A stretch of DNA of 14,938 bases, taken from contig CAJKKJ010000003.1 of NCBI GenBank assembly GCA_905200435.1, positions 1 to 14,938 on the forward strand, written 5' to 3'. Shown piece by piece: positions 7,354 through 14,740 of this stretch; position 1 is the first letter of the stretch, and each line of letters starts with the position of its first letter. This stretch comes from an uncultured Bacillota bacterium (GTDB lineage: Bacteria; Bacillota_I; Bacilli_A; RF39; UBA660). The position numbers were made by a program, and so were the translations under genes. Under the pieces are notes generated by a model that searched no databases, was not told where the DNA came from, and saw only the letters and a list, made by a program, of their open reading frames with translations.

Positions 7354-7647
7354 AAATTCTTGCCTCTGTCGATTTTTGATAATATGGCATTTAATAAAAA
7401 GGATACTTTCATTTTAGAAAAATCAATGAAGAAACTAGATTTTAGTAATAAAGTACAAAAAATTAAATGTCCTACCATTATAGTGTGTGGAGAGAAAGAT
7501 AGTGCCAATATTAAATCAGCATATTATTTATCCGAAAATATAAAAAACGCAAAATTAAAAATTATTGAAAATACAGGACACGTTGTAAATGAAGAAAAAT
7601 CACAAATATTAGCAAAAGTTTTAGAGCAATTATATAAAGAATTTTAA
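7354..7647 (+). pseudogene. Alpha/beta hydrolase C-terminal fragment
   Basis: About 97 residues, in frame with the shifted integrase remnant and joined near 7354. It holds the last strands of an alpha/beta hydrolase: IKCPTIIVCGEKDSANI carries the catalytic-acid Asp and IIENTGHVVNEEKSQ carries the catalytic His. The N-terminal two thirds, with the nucleophile elbow, are missing, so it cannot be active. It has no start codon with a ribosome binding site. A product could arise only as an integrase-hydrolase chimera through a -1 frameshift. Confidence 0.8.
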
Positions 7648-7752
7648 AGTATAAAATACGAAAAGTTTATTTTTAAAATAATATATATTAAAATATATCT
7701 AAATAAGATTTATCTAAAAAATGTTATTCAATATATTTTGTTAAGTTTTGTA

Positions 7753-7761
7753 TGGTATAAT
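7753..7761 (+). promoter_or_regulatory. Extended -10 promoter of vanRS
   Basis: TGG followed by a perfect TATAAT (7756-7761), giving an extended -10. The -35 region is poor (a TTGTTA at 7738 is too close). Upstream, 7660-7735 is almost pure A/T, with TATCTAAA twice (7696-7703, 7711-7718); the 15-base step does not suit an OmpR-type dimer. This suggests constitutive or weakly regulated vanRS expression. Confidence 0.6.
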
Positions 7762-7804
7762 TAGTATGTATTGTTAATTTAAAACTTGTGGAAGGGAGAG
7801 GAAG

Positions 7805-8494
7805 ATGAATAAAATTTTAGTTGTAGATGATGAAAAGGAAATAGCAGATTTAGTTGAATTATATTTGAAAAATGAAAATTATACAGTTTATAAATATTAT
7901 TCTGCTAAAGAAGTGCTTGATAATATTGATAATTTAAGTGTAGATTTAGCAATTTTAGATGTTATGATGCCTGAAATTGATGGATTTATGCTATGCAATA
8001 AAATTAGAGAAAAATATACTTTCCCGATTATTTTTGCAACTGCAAAAGTAGAAGAAATTGATAAAATAAATGGCTTGATGATAGGAGCAGATGACTATGT
8101 AACAAAACCTTTTCAACCTTTGGAATTGATTGCAAGAGTAAAAGCACAGTTAAGAAGAAGTCAAAAGTATAATAATTCAAATCAAAAAGAAAATGTAATT
8201 GATTTTAGAGGGATACTTATAAATAAAGATACTCACGAATTTTATTTCAACGAAAAAAAGGTCGAACTAACAAAAATAGAATTTGAAATATTATGGCTAT
8301 TATGCGAAAACAGAGGAAAAGTAATTAAAACAGATGAATTATTTTCTAAAGTATGGGGAAGTAAATATTTTGAAAAAGATAACAATACTGTAATGGTACA
8401 TATTAGACATTTAAGAGAAAAAATGAATGATATTGAAAAGAAGCCAAAATATATAAAAACAGTTTATGGAGTGGGGTATAAAATTGAGAAGTAA
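7805..8494 (+). CDS. vanR: VanR-type OmpR/PhoB-family response regulator
   Basis: 229 residues, full length. The receiver domain (1-115) has the acidic pair D8-D9, phospho-acceptor Asp52 (LAILDVMMPEIDG), Thr79 and Lys101 (VTKPF), all intact. The C-terminal winged helix (about 130-229) has the PhoB-type ELTKIEFEIL-like start and ends HIRHLREKMN...YIKTVYGVGYKIEK. It should activate the resistance operon when phosphorylated by VanS; the likely target is the repeat array at 9598-9637. The Shine-Dalgarno AGGGAGAGGAAG precedes the ATG. The 3' end overlaps vanS. Naming as VanR rests on the cluster and on the paired kinase. Confidence 0.93.
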   Translation: MNKILVVDDEKEIADLVELYLKNENYTVYKYYSAKEVLDNIDNLSVDLAILDVMMPEIDGFMLCNKIREKYTFPIIFATAKVEEIDKINGLMIGADDYVTKPFQPLELIARVKAQLRRSQKYNNSNQKENVIDFRGILINKDTHEFYFNEKKVELTKIEFEILWLLCENRGKVIKTDELFSKVWGSKYFEKDNNTVMVHIRHLREKMNDIEKKPKYIKTVYGVGYKIEK

Positions 8495-9596
8495 AAAAAA
8501 TAAATTATTGAAAAAAACATTTATAAATTTTGTAATAAAAATATTGGTATTGTCTATATGTATGCCATTTGGTATTTTACTTTTGGTGGCACTAATTGAT
8601 AGGCTAAGTTTTCAATGGCTATATGATATTTCACCGGAAGTTTACAACAATTTTAGAGAATTTTTTTACAGCATAACAGACCTTAGAACTCTTATAATTC
8701 CTATACTAATAATTTGGGTAATTGGAACATTAGTGCTACTATATAGATTATTAAAGAAAGTTTTTGGATATATTGATGAAGTTGGAAAGGCAACTGAAGA
8801 TTTAGTAAATAAAGATGTTGAATATATTGAATTACCAGATGAATTAGAAGAAATCCAAAAGCGTATGAATCACTTAAAAAGAGAATCAGAGAAAAATGAA
8901 AAATTAGCTAAAGAAAATGAAGAAAAGAAAGATGAGTTAATAGTTTATTTAGCCCACGATATTAAGACACCTTTAACATCAATGATAGGTTATTTATCAA
9001 TTTTAGATGAAATAGATGATATGCCAAAAAAGAAACAAAAAAATTATATTTCTATTGCATTAGATAAATCATATAGATTAGAAGATTTAATCAATGAGTT
9101 ATTTGATGTAGCTAGATTTAATTCCGAAAAAATTGTTTTAGAAAAAGAAGAATTAAATCTTAACTTGATGTTGGAACAAATAATTGATGATTTCTATCCC
9201 ACTTTACGAGAAGTAAATAAGAGTATTAAATTAAATTATGATGAGCCAATCAGTATAAATGGTGATTCAGATAAATTAAGTAGAGTATTTAATAATCTTA
9301 TAAAAAATGCTATTAGTTATAGTAAAGAAGAAAGTGAAATTGTAATCAATTTGAAAAAAGATAATAATAATGCAATTGTTGAAGTAATAAACAAAGGGAA
9401 ACAAATATCAAAAGAAAAATTAAGTAAAATATTTGAGAAGTTTTATAGACTAGACTCTGCAAGAACATCAAGAACAGGTGGAAGTGGATTAGGTCTTGCC
9501 ATTGCAAAAGACATAGTTGAATTACATAACGGAACAATAATTGCCGAAAGTAATGAGGAAGAAACAACTTTCCGAGTTACATTACCATTAAAATAA
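8484..9596 (+). CDS. vanS: VanS-type membrane sensor histidine kinase
   Basis: 370 residues from a proposed TTG start. Transmembrane segments at about 14-38 and 67-90 flank a short external loop of about 30 residues; a linker and coiled coil (about 100-150) lead to the H-box LAHDIKTPLTSMIGYLSILDE (His158), N-box NLIKNAISYS, and the F/G2 region FYRLDSARTSRTGGSGLGLAIAKDIVELHNG. All catalytic motifs are intact. An in-frame ATG at 8466 lies deep within vanR, before the GGAGTGGGG at 8468-8476; TTG at 8484, 7 bases after that Shine-Dalgarno, is the better start. It overlaps vanR by 11 bases. It should sense glycopeptide and phosphorylate VanR. A hairpin terminator follows. Confidence 0.93.
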   Translation: MRSKKNKLLKKTFINFVIKILVLSICMPFGILLLVALIDRLSFQWLYDISPEVYNNFREFFYSITDLRTLIIPILIIWVIGTLVLLYRLLKKVFGYIDEVGKATEDLVNKDVEYIELPDELEEIQKRMNHLKRESEKNEKLAKENEEKKDELIVYLAHDIKTPLTSMIGYLSILDEIDDMPKKKQKNYISIALDKSYRLEDLINELFDVARFNSEKIVLEKEELNLNLMLEQIIDDFYPTLREVNKSIKLNYDEPISINGDSDKLSRVFNNLIKNAISYSKEESEIVINLKKDNNNAIVEVINKGKQISKEKLSKIFEKFYRLDSARTSRTGGSGLGLAIAKDIVELHNGTIIAESNEEETTFRVTLPLK

Positions 9597-9597
9597 A

Positions 9598-9637
9598 TTT
9601 AAGAAGAATTTAAGATTTATTTAAGATAGAATTAAAG
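9598..9637 (+). promoter_or_regulatory. Probable VanR operator: TTTAAGA repeats, 11-bp period
   Basis: TTTAAGA occurs exactly at 9598-9604, 9609-9615 and 9620-9626, each start 11 bases after the last. Degenerate copies keep the phase on both sides: ATTAAAG (9631-9637) and ATTAAAA (9587-9593, across the vanS end). Direct heptamers one helical turn apart are the known binding pattern of OmpR/PhoB-family regulators, and the array abuts the -35 position of the vanW promoter. Binding by this VanR is inference. Confidence 0.7.
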
Positions 9638-9663
9638 AACAATCATTCATAAATCAGTATAAT
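9635..9663 (+). promoter_or_regulatory. Activator-dependent promoter of vanW-vanT operon
   Basis: A perfect TATAAT lies at 9658-9663; 17 bases upstream the -35 position is AAGAAC (9635-9640), a poor match. A weak -35 with regulator repeats ending against it is typical of a class II activated promoter. The start would be at about 9670, leaving a 46-base leader. Confidence 0.6.
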
Positions 9664-9695
9664 TTAATTGTATTGATTTGAATGATTGTTTTTTT
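9638..9695 (+). terminator. Hairpin terminator of vanRS with the next promoter in its loop
   Basis: AACAATCATTC (9638-9648) pairs with GAATGATTGTT (9680-9690), and inside it AAATCA (9651-9656) pairs with TGATTT (9674-9679) after a 2-base bulge. The loop is 9657-9673. T to 9695 completes a Rho-independent terminator. The vanW -10 box lies in the loop, so RNA started from that promoter lacks the left arm and escapes termination. Confidence 0.7.
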
Positions 9696-9715
9696 GTTGA
9701 TTGGAGGTGCTGCAA

Positions 9716-10534
9716 ATGGCAAGAAAAAGGTTAACACAATTATTTCCATTTTTATTACCATTACGAATATGGCAAAGGAACTTATTTTATCAAATTGGAA
9801 TGAAGTTTGACGGAAATAAGTATTCTAAAAGTTTTGGAGAAAAATTAAAATATGAAGTTTGTAAGACTAAAACATTGATGATAAACGAAAATAGTGGATA
9901 CGATATTATTTATCAAAAAAACAAGGTCGAAAACTTAAAAATAGCAAGTAAAACTATGAATCATATTTTAATATATCCTAATGAAACATTTTCCTTTTGT
10001 TATTTAGTTAGAAACAGTAAAAAGTACGGAAAATATAAAGATGGTTTGATATTGGTAGATGGAAAAATAGTAGCAAAAAAAGGTGGAGGGCTTTGTCATT
10101 TAAGTAATTTGTTACATTATCTATTTTTAATGAGTCCGCTTACAGTTACTGAAAGGCACGGACATAAAGTAAAATCTTTTCCTAATCCAGATAAATCTTC
10201 TTTAGAAGGAATTGACGCAACAATTAGTAGTGGTTGGTTAGATTTAAAAGTAAAAAATGAAACTAACAATATATATCAAATAGACATTTCATTTGATGAA
10301 GATTATATGTATGGGAAAATATTATCAAATAGTGAATCAAATGTTGATTATAAGATAGTAAATGGAAATTTAAAGTATGTCAAAGAAAACGAAAATATTT
10401 ATGAATGCGTTGAAGTTATAAGAGTTGAAATAGGCAAGAAAACAAGAAAAGAAATCAGAAAAGAGAAATTATATGATGAGAAAGTTCTTATTGAATATGA
10501 ATTGCCAAGTGATGTTAAAGTAGAGGAGATGTGA
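9716..10534 (+). CDS. vanW: VanW family protein
   Basis: 272 residues. VanW proteins accompany VanB and VanG clusters; their biochemical role is not established. The family core is present: a stretch beginning IASKTMNHILIYPNETFSF, then GKIVAKKGGGLCHLSNLLHYL with the conserved GGG-L-C segment, and TERHGHKVKSF...GIDATI. The N-terminus (ARKRLTQLFPFLLPLRIWQRN) is basic and amphipathic, with no clear signal peptide. The GGAGG at 9703-9707 lies 8 bases before the ATG at 9716; a TTG at 9701 precedes it in frame and is rejected. First gene of the inducible unit; its stop overlaps a GTG that precedes the vanG start. Confidence 0.92.
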   Translation: MARKRLTQLFPFLLPLRIWQRNLFYQIGMKFDGNKYSKSFGEKLKYEVCKTKTLMINENSGYDIIYQKNKVENLKIASKTMNHILIYPNETFSFCYLVRNSKKYGKYKDGLILVDGKIVAKKGGGLCHLSNLLHYLFLMSPLTVTERHGHKVKSFPNPDKSSLEGIDATISSGWLDLKVKNETNNIYQIDISFDEDYMYGKILSNSESNVDYKIVNGNLKYVKENENIYECVEVIRVEIGKKTRKEIRKEKLYDEKVLIEYELPSDVKVEEM

Positions 10535-10539
10535 TTTTT

Positions 10540-11580
10540 ATGAAAAAAACAGTAGCAATTTTATTTGGAGGGTGTTCAAGTGAATATGATGTATCACTTG
10601 TATCTGCAACTTCCGTAATTAAAAATATCAAAAAAGATAAGTACAATTTATTGATGATTGGAATTACAAGAGATGGGGATTTTTATTTATATAATGGTGA
10701 TGTAAATAATATTGAAAAAGATGAATGGTTAAATGAAAAAGATACCAAACGAATTACAATTTCAACAAATAGAAGTGATCACGGAATTATAGTTTTAGAA
10801 ACAAATGAAATTATTCAAATTGATGTTGCTTTTCCAGTATTGCACGGTCAAAACGGAGAAGATGGAAGATTACAAGGACTATTGGAACTTGCAGGAATAA
10901 AATATGTTGGGTGTGATATGACTTCATCTGCGATATGTATGGACAAGTATTTAGCCCACGAAATTGTTTCTTCAAATGGTTATTTATCACCTATATCTTA
11001 TTTATTTAATGAAAAAGATAGTTACGAGATGATAGAAAATAAAATTTGTAACTTACATTTTCCATTGTTTGTAAAACCTTTGAAAGCAGGATCATCTTTT
11101 GGTATTACAAAAATAAAAACAATAAGCAAATTAAAAGAAGCATTAAAAGAAGCATTTAAGTATGATAATAAAGTGATTATAGAAGAAAATGTAGATGGAT
11201 TTGAAGTTGGATGTGCTGTATTAGGAACAGATAAATTAATAATTGGTGAAGTGGATGAAATAGAGTTAGAAGATGGCTTCTTTGATTATTTTGAAAAATA
11301 CAATTTGAAAACAAGTAAAATACATTTACCTGCAAGAATTAGTAAAGAAGAAAGAGAAAGAATTAAAGATACTGCTCTTGCTATTTACAAAATATTAGGT
11401 TGTAGTGGTTTTGCCAGAGTTGATATGTTTTACACAAAAGATAAAAAAATCGTCTTCAATGAAGTAAATACTATTCCGGGCTGCACATCACATTCAAGAT
11501 ACCCTAGTATGTTAAAAGAAATTGGTATTCCTTTTGAAGAAGTTATTGATCGTTTAATTGAATTGGGGTGGGATAAATGA
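10540..11580 (+). CDS. vanG: D-Ala-D-Ser ligase, VanG type
   Basis: 346 residues. ATP-grasp ligase that joins D-Ala to D-Ser, giving peptidoglycan precursors with low affinity for vancomycin. The N-terminus VAILFGGCSSEYDVSL is VanG-like (Glu15 matches the first D-Ala-binding Glu of Ddl). Ddl-type ATP-grasp motifs follow: FPLFVKPLKAGSSFGITKI, EENVDGFEVG and FNEVNTIPGCTSHSRYPSML. The omega-loop region near residue 250 reads FEKYNLKTSKIHLPARI; it is not the EKYQ of D-Ala-D-Lac ligases (VanA/B/D) but resembles the VanG type, so D-Ser is expected. A GTG at 10531 is in frame, but GAGGAG (10523-10528) suits the ATG at 10540 better. It overlaps vanXY by ATGA. Confidence 0.93.
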   Translation: MKKTVAILFGGCSSEYDVSLVSATSVIKNIKKDKYNLLMIGITRDGDFYLYNGDVNNIEKDEWLNEKDTKRITISTNRSDHGIIVLETNEIIQIDVAFPVLHGQNGEDGRLQGLLELAGIKYVGCDMTSSAICMDKYLAHEIVSSNGYLSPISYLFNEKDSYEMIENKICNLHFPLFVKPLKAGSSFGITKIKTISKLKEALKEAFKYDNKVIIEENVDGFEVGCAVLGTDKLIIGEVDEIELEDGFFDYFEKYNLKTSKIHLPARISKEERERIKDTALAIYKILGCSGFARVDMFYTKDKKIVFNEVNTIPGCTSHSRYPSMLKEIGIPFEEVIDRLIELGWDK

Positions 11581-12311
11581 AAAATATAACTTTAAAAAAA
11601 GAAGATATTGGAAAAGGAGAATTAGTCCTTATTAATCCAGATTATACATTGAAAAGTACAATAAATAATCTAGTATCCTTTGATGAAGAATACAACAATA
11701 TCAAATTAAATAATATTGCAAATTATTCTTTACACTTAATACTGAATAATATAAATGCTGAAAATAAAATAGTCCCTGTAAGTGGGTATAGAACACTTGA
11801 AGAACAAAAAGATATATATAATACATCTTTAAAAGAGAATGGCAGAGAATATACGCAAAAATATGTTGCACTACCTAATGCTAGTGAACATCAAACAGGT
11901 TTGGCAATAGATTTAGCATTAAATGAGGAAAATATTGATTTTATTTGTCCTAAGTTTCCTTATTATGGTATATGCCAAAGTTTTAGAAATATTGCTCCAA
12001 AATATGGATTTATTGAGCGATATAAAGACGAAAAGAAAGCAATCACGAAAATATCAAAAGAAGAGTGGCATTTTCGATATGTTGGTTATCCACATTCAAA
12101 AATAATAACAGAAAAAGATATTTGTTTAGAAGAATATATAGATTTTTTGAAAGATTTTATATATCCAAATAATCCTTTAATTTATGAAGAATATAAGATA
12201 TTTTTCATTCCTTATAAAGACGAAAGTATTAGTTTAGAGGTGGAGGAAAATTATAATATCTCTGGAAACAATGTTGATGGATTTATTTTAACTATCAAAG
12301 GAGAAAAATAA
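11577..12311 (+). CDS. vanXY: D,D-peptidase VanXY
   Basis: 244 residues, VanY/peptidase M15 fold. VanXY proteins hydrolyse D-Ala-D-Ala and trim the terminal D-Ala from precursors, leaving D-Ala-D-Ser in place. Zinc ligands and base are visible: SEHQTGLAID gives His105 and Asp112 and EEWHFRYVG gives Glu162 and His165, with the same 7- and 3-residue spacings as in VanX. The conserved VSGYRTLEEQ is near residue 65. No signal peptide or membrane segment is seen, fitting the cytoplasmic VanXY form. About 55 residues beyond the catalytic core (from about 190) form a beta-rich tail. It starts inside the vanG stop codon and ends TAATG, sharing one base with the next gene. Confidence 0.93.
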   Translation: MKNITLKKEDIGKGELVLINPDYTLKSTINNLVSFDEEYNNIKLNNIANYSLHLILNNINAENKIVPVSGYRTLEEQKDIYNTSLKENGREYTQKYVALPNASEHQTGLAIDLALNEENIDFICPKFPYYGICQSFRNIAPKYGFIERYKDEKKAITKISKEEWHFRYVGYPHSKIITEKDICLEEYIDFLKDFIYPNNPLIYEEYKIFFIPYKDESISLEVEENYNISGNNVDGFILTIKGEK

Positions 12312-13306
12312 TGAGTAAAAAAATAAATATTGATATATGGAGATTTATAGTATCGTTCTTGATTGTTGCTATACATATTTCACCATTTGCCAAAATTAGT
12401 CCTGAATTTGATTTCTTCTTTACAAGAATATTAGGAAGAATAGCAGTTCCTTTATTTCTAATGATAACTGGATATTATATATTAGACAGGGCTTTAAAAG
12501 ATAAACAAGTTTTAGTTGACTATACAAAGAAAATACTAAAAATTTATCTTCTTTGCATATTACTTTATTTACCAATAAATATTTATATGGGTAGTTTTAA
12601 GAACATTGATATTATTACAATATTAAAAGATTTTTTTATAAATGGAACATTATATCATTTATGGTATTTTCCAGCACTTATTGTTGGAGTGTGGATTACA
12701 TATTATTTAGTTAAAAAATTAGGACGAAAAAAGGCTTTAATTGCAACGATATTATTATACATAATAGGTGTGTTTGGAGATAGTTATTATGGCATAACTA
12801 TTATGAATCAGATTACAAAAAATATATATGAATTAATTTTTAATATTTTTGATTATACGAGAAATGGCTTATTCTATGTACCAATATTTATATGTTTAGG
12901 ACATATTATAAAGGCAGGCACAAGAAAAACTACAAAGTTTGATTTATTGTATGCTTTATTATTCTTTATTCTTATGAGTGTGGAAGGAAGTATTTTACAT
13001 TATTATAATTTACAAAGACACGATAGTATGTATTTATTTTTACTTCCGCTTATGTACTTCTTGTTTTGCTATTTAATGGATCATAGTAAAACATCAAATA
13101 AGAAAATAAAAAATATTGCAACATATATTTATATTTTCCACCCACTTTTTATTGTAGGAATTAGGTTTGTTTCTGGCATTATTGGAATGGATAAAATATT
13201 TGTTGAAAATAATTTAATACTTTATCTGTTGGTTTGTATAACAACAACAATATTTGCCTTTTTAATAGAAAAAATAAAGGAAGTAGTAAAAAATGAAAGA
13301 AAATAA
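12311..13306 (+). CDS. vanTm: VanT membrane half: acyltransferase-3-type integral membrane protein
   Basis: 331 residues with about ten hydrophobic segments (roughly 8-26, 43-62, 75-95, 115-135, 140-155, 185-200, 210-225, 240-255, 268-285, 300-320). The start KKINIDIWRFIVSFLIVAIHISPF, with a His in the first segment, is the acyltransferase_3 signature and the N-terminal domain of VanT. In fused VanT this part is proposed to bring L-serine to the racemase. Here it ends in a stop and the racemase is a separate protein, as with vanTm/vanTr of the VanL cluster. Shine-Dalgarno AAAGGAG at 12297-12303; one-base overlap with vanXY and 14-base overlap with the racemase gene in another frame. Confidence 0.88.
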   Translation: MSKKINIDIWRFIVSFLIVAIHISPFAKISPEFDFFFTRILGRIAVPLFLMITGYYILDRALKDKQVLVDYTKKILKIYLLCILLYLPINIYMGSFKNIDIITILKDFFINGTLYHLWYFPALIVGVWITYYLVKKLGRKKALIATILLYIIGVFGDSYYGITIMNQITKNIYELIFNIFDYTRNGLFYVPIFICLGHIIKAGTRKTTKFDLLYALLFFILMSVEGSILHYYNLQRHDSMYLFLLPLMYFLFCYLMDHSKTSNKKIKNIATYIYIFHPLFIVGIRFVSGIIGMDKIFVENNLILYLLVCITTTIFAFLIEKIKEVVKNERK

Positions 13307-14426
13307 TTTGTTAAAAGACAGAGCGTGGATTGAAATTGATTTAGATAATTTAGTAAATAATATAAGTGAAATAAAAAAAATAATTTCTCCAAAGACAAAG
13401 ATAATGGCAGTTGTAAAAGCAAACGCTTATGGACACGGGGCATTATTAACAGCAAGAAAATTATCAGAAATTGGTATAACTGATTTTGCAGTGGCTACAT
13501 TAGAAGAAGGTATATATTTAAGAAAAAATAATATACAAGGTAATATCTTAATATTAGGTTTTACTAATTTTGATGATTTAAAATATGTTATGAAATATGA
13601 TTTAATTCAAACTATTATAGACTATGATTATTCTGAAAAGATAAAAGAGTTAAATTTTAATGAAAAGTTAAAATGCCATATAAAAATAAATACTGGTATG
13701 AATAGATTAGGAGAAAAATATAATCATTTAGATAAATTATATAAGATTTACGAAAATGAAAAATTAAATATTTTAGGAACATTTAGTCATTTATGCGTTG
13801 CAGATTCTAACACAAAAGAAGATATTGATTTTACTAACCGACAAATAGAATTATTTAATGAAACTATAAAAAGAATTAAAACAAAAGGATATGATACTGG
13901 AAAAGTGCATTTACAGAGTAGTTATGGTGTAATAAATTATACTGGATTAGACTATGATTATGTGCGAGTTGGTATTCTTATGTATGGAATAAATAGTTCA
14001 TACGAGTCATATCAATTAATACATTTGAACTTAAAACCTGTTTTGTCATTGAAAGCCAGAATTACAAGTGTAAAAGAAATAAATAAAAACGATTCTGTTA
14101 GTTATGGAAGAACATATATTGCAACAGAAAATAGAAAAATTGCCTCTGTATCAATAGGATATGCAGATGGAATACCGAGAAATTTATCTAACAAAAATAT
14201 GCAAGTCAAAATAAATGAAAGTTATGGCACTGTAATAGGTAGAATTTGTATGGATCAATTACTAATTGATATTTCTGATATATCAAATGTAAAAGTTGGA
14301 GATATTATAACAATTATAGGAGAAGATAAGAATATTACTGCTGAACAAGTCGCTGATAAAGCAGATACTATTACAAATGAATTGCTATGCAGACTTGGAG
14401 ACAGACTAGCAAGAATTATTGTCTGA
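13293..14426 (+). CDS. vanTr: VanT racemase half: serine/alanine racemase
   Basis: 377 residues, the length of a free alanine racemase. Fold type III PLP enzyme; should make D-serine from L-serine for VanG. The PLP lysine is Lys42 in VVKANAYGHG; DYVRVGILMYG, VSYGRTYIA (catalytic Tyr region) and GRICMDQLLIDIS follow. In alanine racemases the segment C-T-I-S-Y-R carries Tyr354; here the equivalent reads C-R-L-G-D-R, so Asp370 replaces that Tyr. VanT of E. faecalis has Asn696 at the site governing serine use, so Asp supports a serine-adapted enzyme but differs from it. A separate AAAGGAAG ribosome site (13276-13283) shows true gene splitting rather than a sequencing frameshift. Confidence 0.9.
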   Translation: MKENNLLKDRAWIEIDLDNLVNNISEIKKIISPKTKIMAVVKANAYGHGALLTARKLSEIGITDFAVATLEEGIYLRKNNIQGNILILGFTNFDDLKYVMKYDLIQTIIDYDYSEKIKELNFNEKLKCHIKINTGMNRLGEKYNHLDKLYKIYENEKLNILGTFSHLCVADSNTKEDIDFTNRQIELFNETIKRIKTKGYDTGKVHLQSSYGVINYTGLDYDYVRVGILMYGINSSYESYQLIHLNLKPVLSLKARITSVKEINKNDSVSYGRTYIATENRKIASVSIGYADGIPRNLSNKNMQVKINESYGTVIGRICMDQLLIDISDISNVKVGDIITIIGEDKNITAEQVADKADTITNELLCRLGDRLARIIV

Positions 14427-14432
14427 TTTTTT
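14402..14432 (+). terminator. Possible terminator of the van operon
   Basis: CAGAC (14402-14406) and GTCTG (14421-14425) can pair around a 14-base loop, followed by six T (14427-14432). The stem is short and lies in the last codons of the racemase, so this is tentative. Confidence 0.35.
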
Positions 14433-14450
14433 GGAAAGAATTTATTAAAA

Positions 14451-14657
14451 ATGAGATATAAATACGAATGTATAAATAAGATATTAACAAATGGAATTGA
14501 AATAAGAGATGTTGCAGATATACTTGGACATAGAAATGTAGAAACAACAGAAAATTATTATATTTCAAGTACAGAAAAATCTAAACGATTAGCAACTGAT
14601 GTTTTTGATAAGATAACAAAATCTGAAATTATAGAAGAAATTATTAAATATAAATAA
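14451..14657 (+). pseudogene. Tyrosine recombinase C-terminal fragment
   Basis: 68 codons ending at a TAA, open back to the racemase stop at 14426 in the same frame. GIEIRDVADILGHRNVETTENYY matches box II of tyrosine recombinases: the His of LGH and the nucleophile Tyr nine or ten residues on. The catalytic Arg-Lys-His-x-x-Arg part and all N-terminal domains are missing, and no ribosome binding site precedes the ATG, so it is a dead remnant. It may be the far end of the integrase whose start is at 7181, or come from another one; the middle of the protein is nowhere in the window. Confidence 0.8.
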
Positions 14658-14684
14658 TTAAATATAAATAATTGGATAGATCCA

Positions 14685-14713
14685 TTGATAAAAACAAATA
14701 TTTATAGTATAAT
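14685..14713 (+). promoter_or_regulatory. Strong sigma-A-type promoter reading out of the element
   Basis: TTGATA (14685-14690), a 17-base spacer and a perfect TATAAT (14708-14713). No gene starts within the remaining 225 bases, so any target lies beyond the right edge of the window. Confidence 0.6.
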
Positions 14714-14715
14714 AA

Positions 14716-14740
14716 ATGTGCAAAAATACAAAATGCACAT
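14716..14740. promoter_or_regulatory. Inverted repeat just after the promoter (possible operator)
   Basis: ATGTGCA (14716-14722) and TGCACAT (14734-14740) are perfect inverted arms around an 11-base A-rich spacer, centred near the predicted start of transcription. The centre-to-centre distance of 18 bases suits a repressor dimer; as RNA it could also form a 7-bp stem. Confidence 0.4.

Noticed and set aside
7660..7735. Possible VanR sites (TATCTAAA pair) before vanR.
   Set aside because: The 15-base step does not fit an 11-bp OmpR-type array and the heptamer differs from that at 9598-9626; the region is almost pure A/T.
11923..12105. A 60-codon + strand frame inside vanXY.
   Set aside because: It lies fully within the intact vanXY gene in another frame and has no family features.
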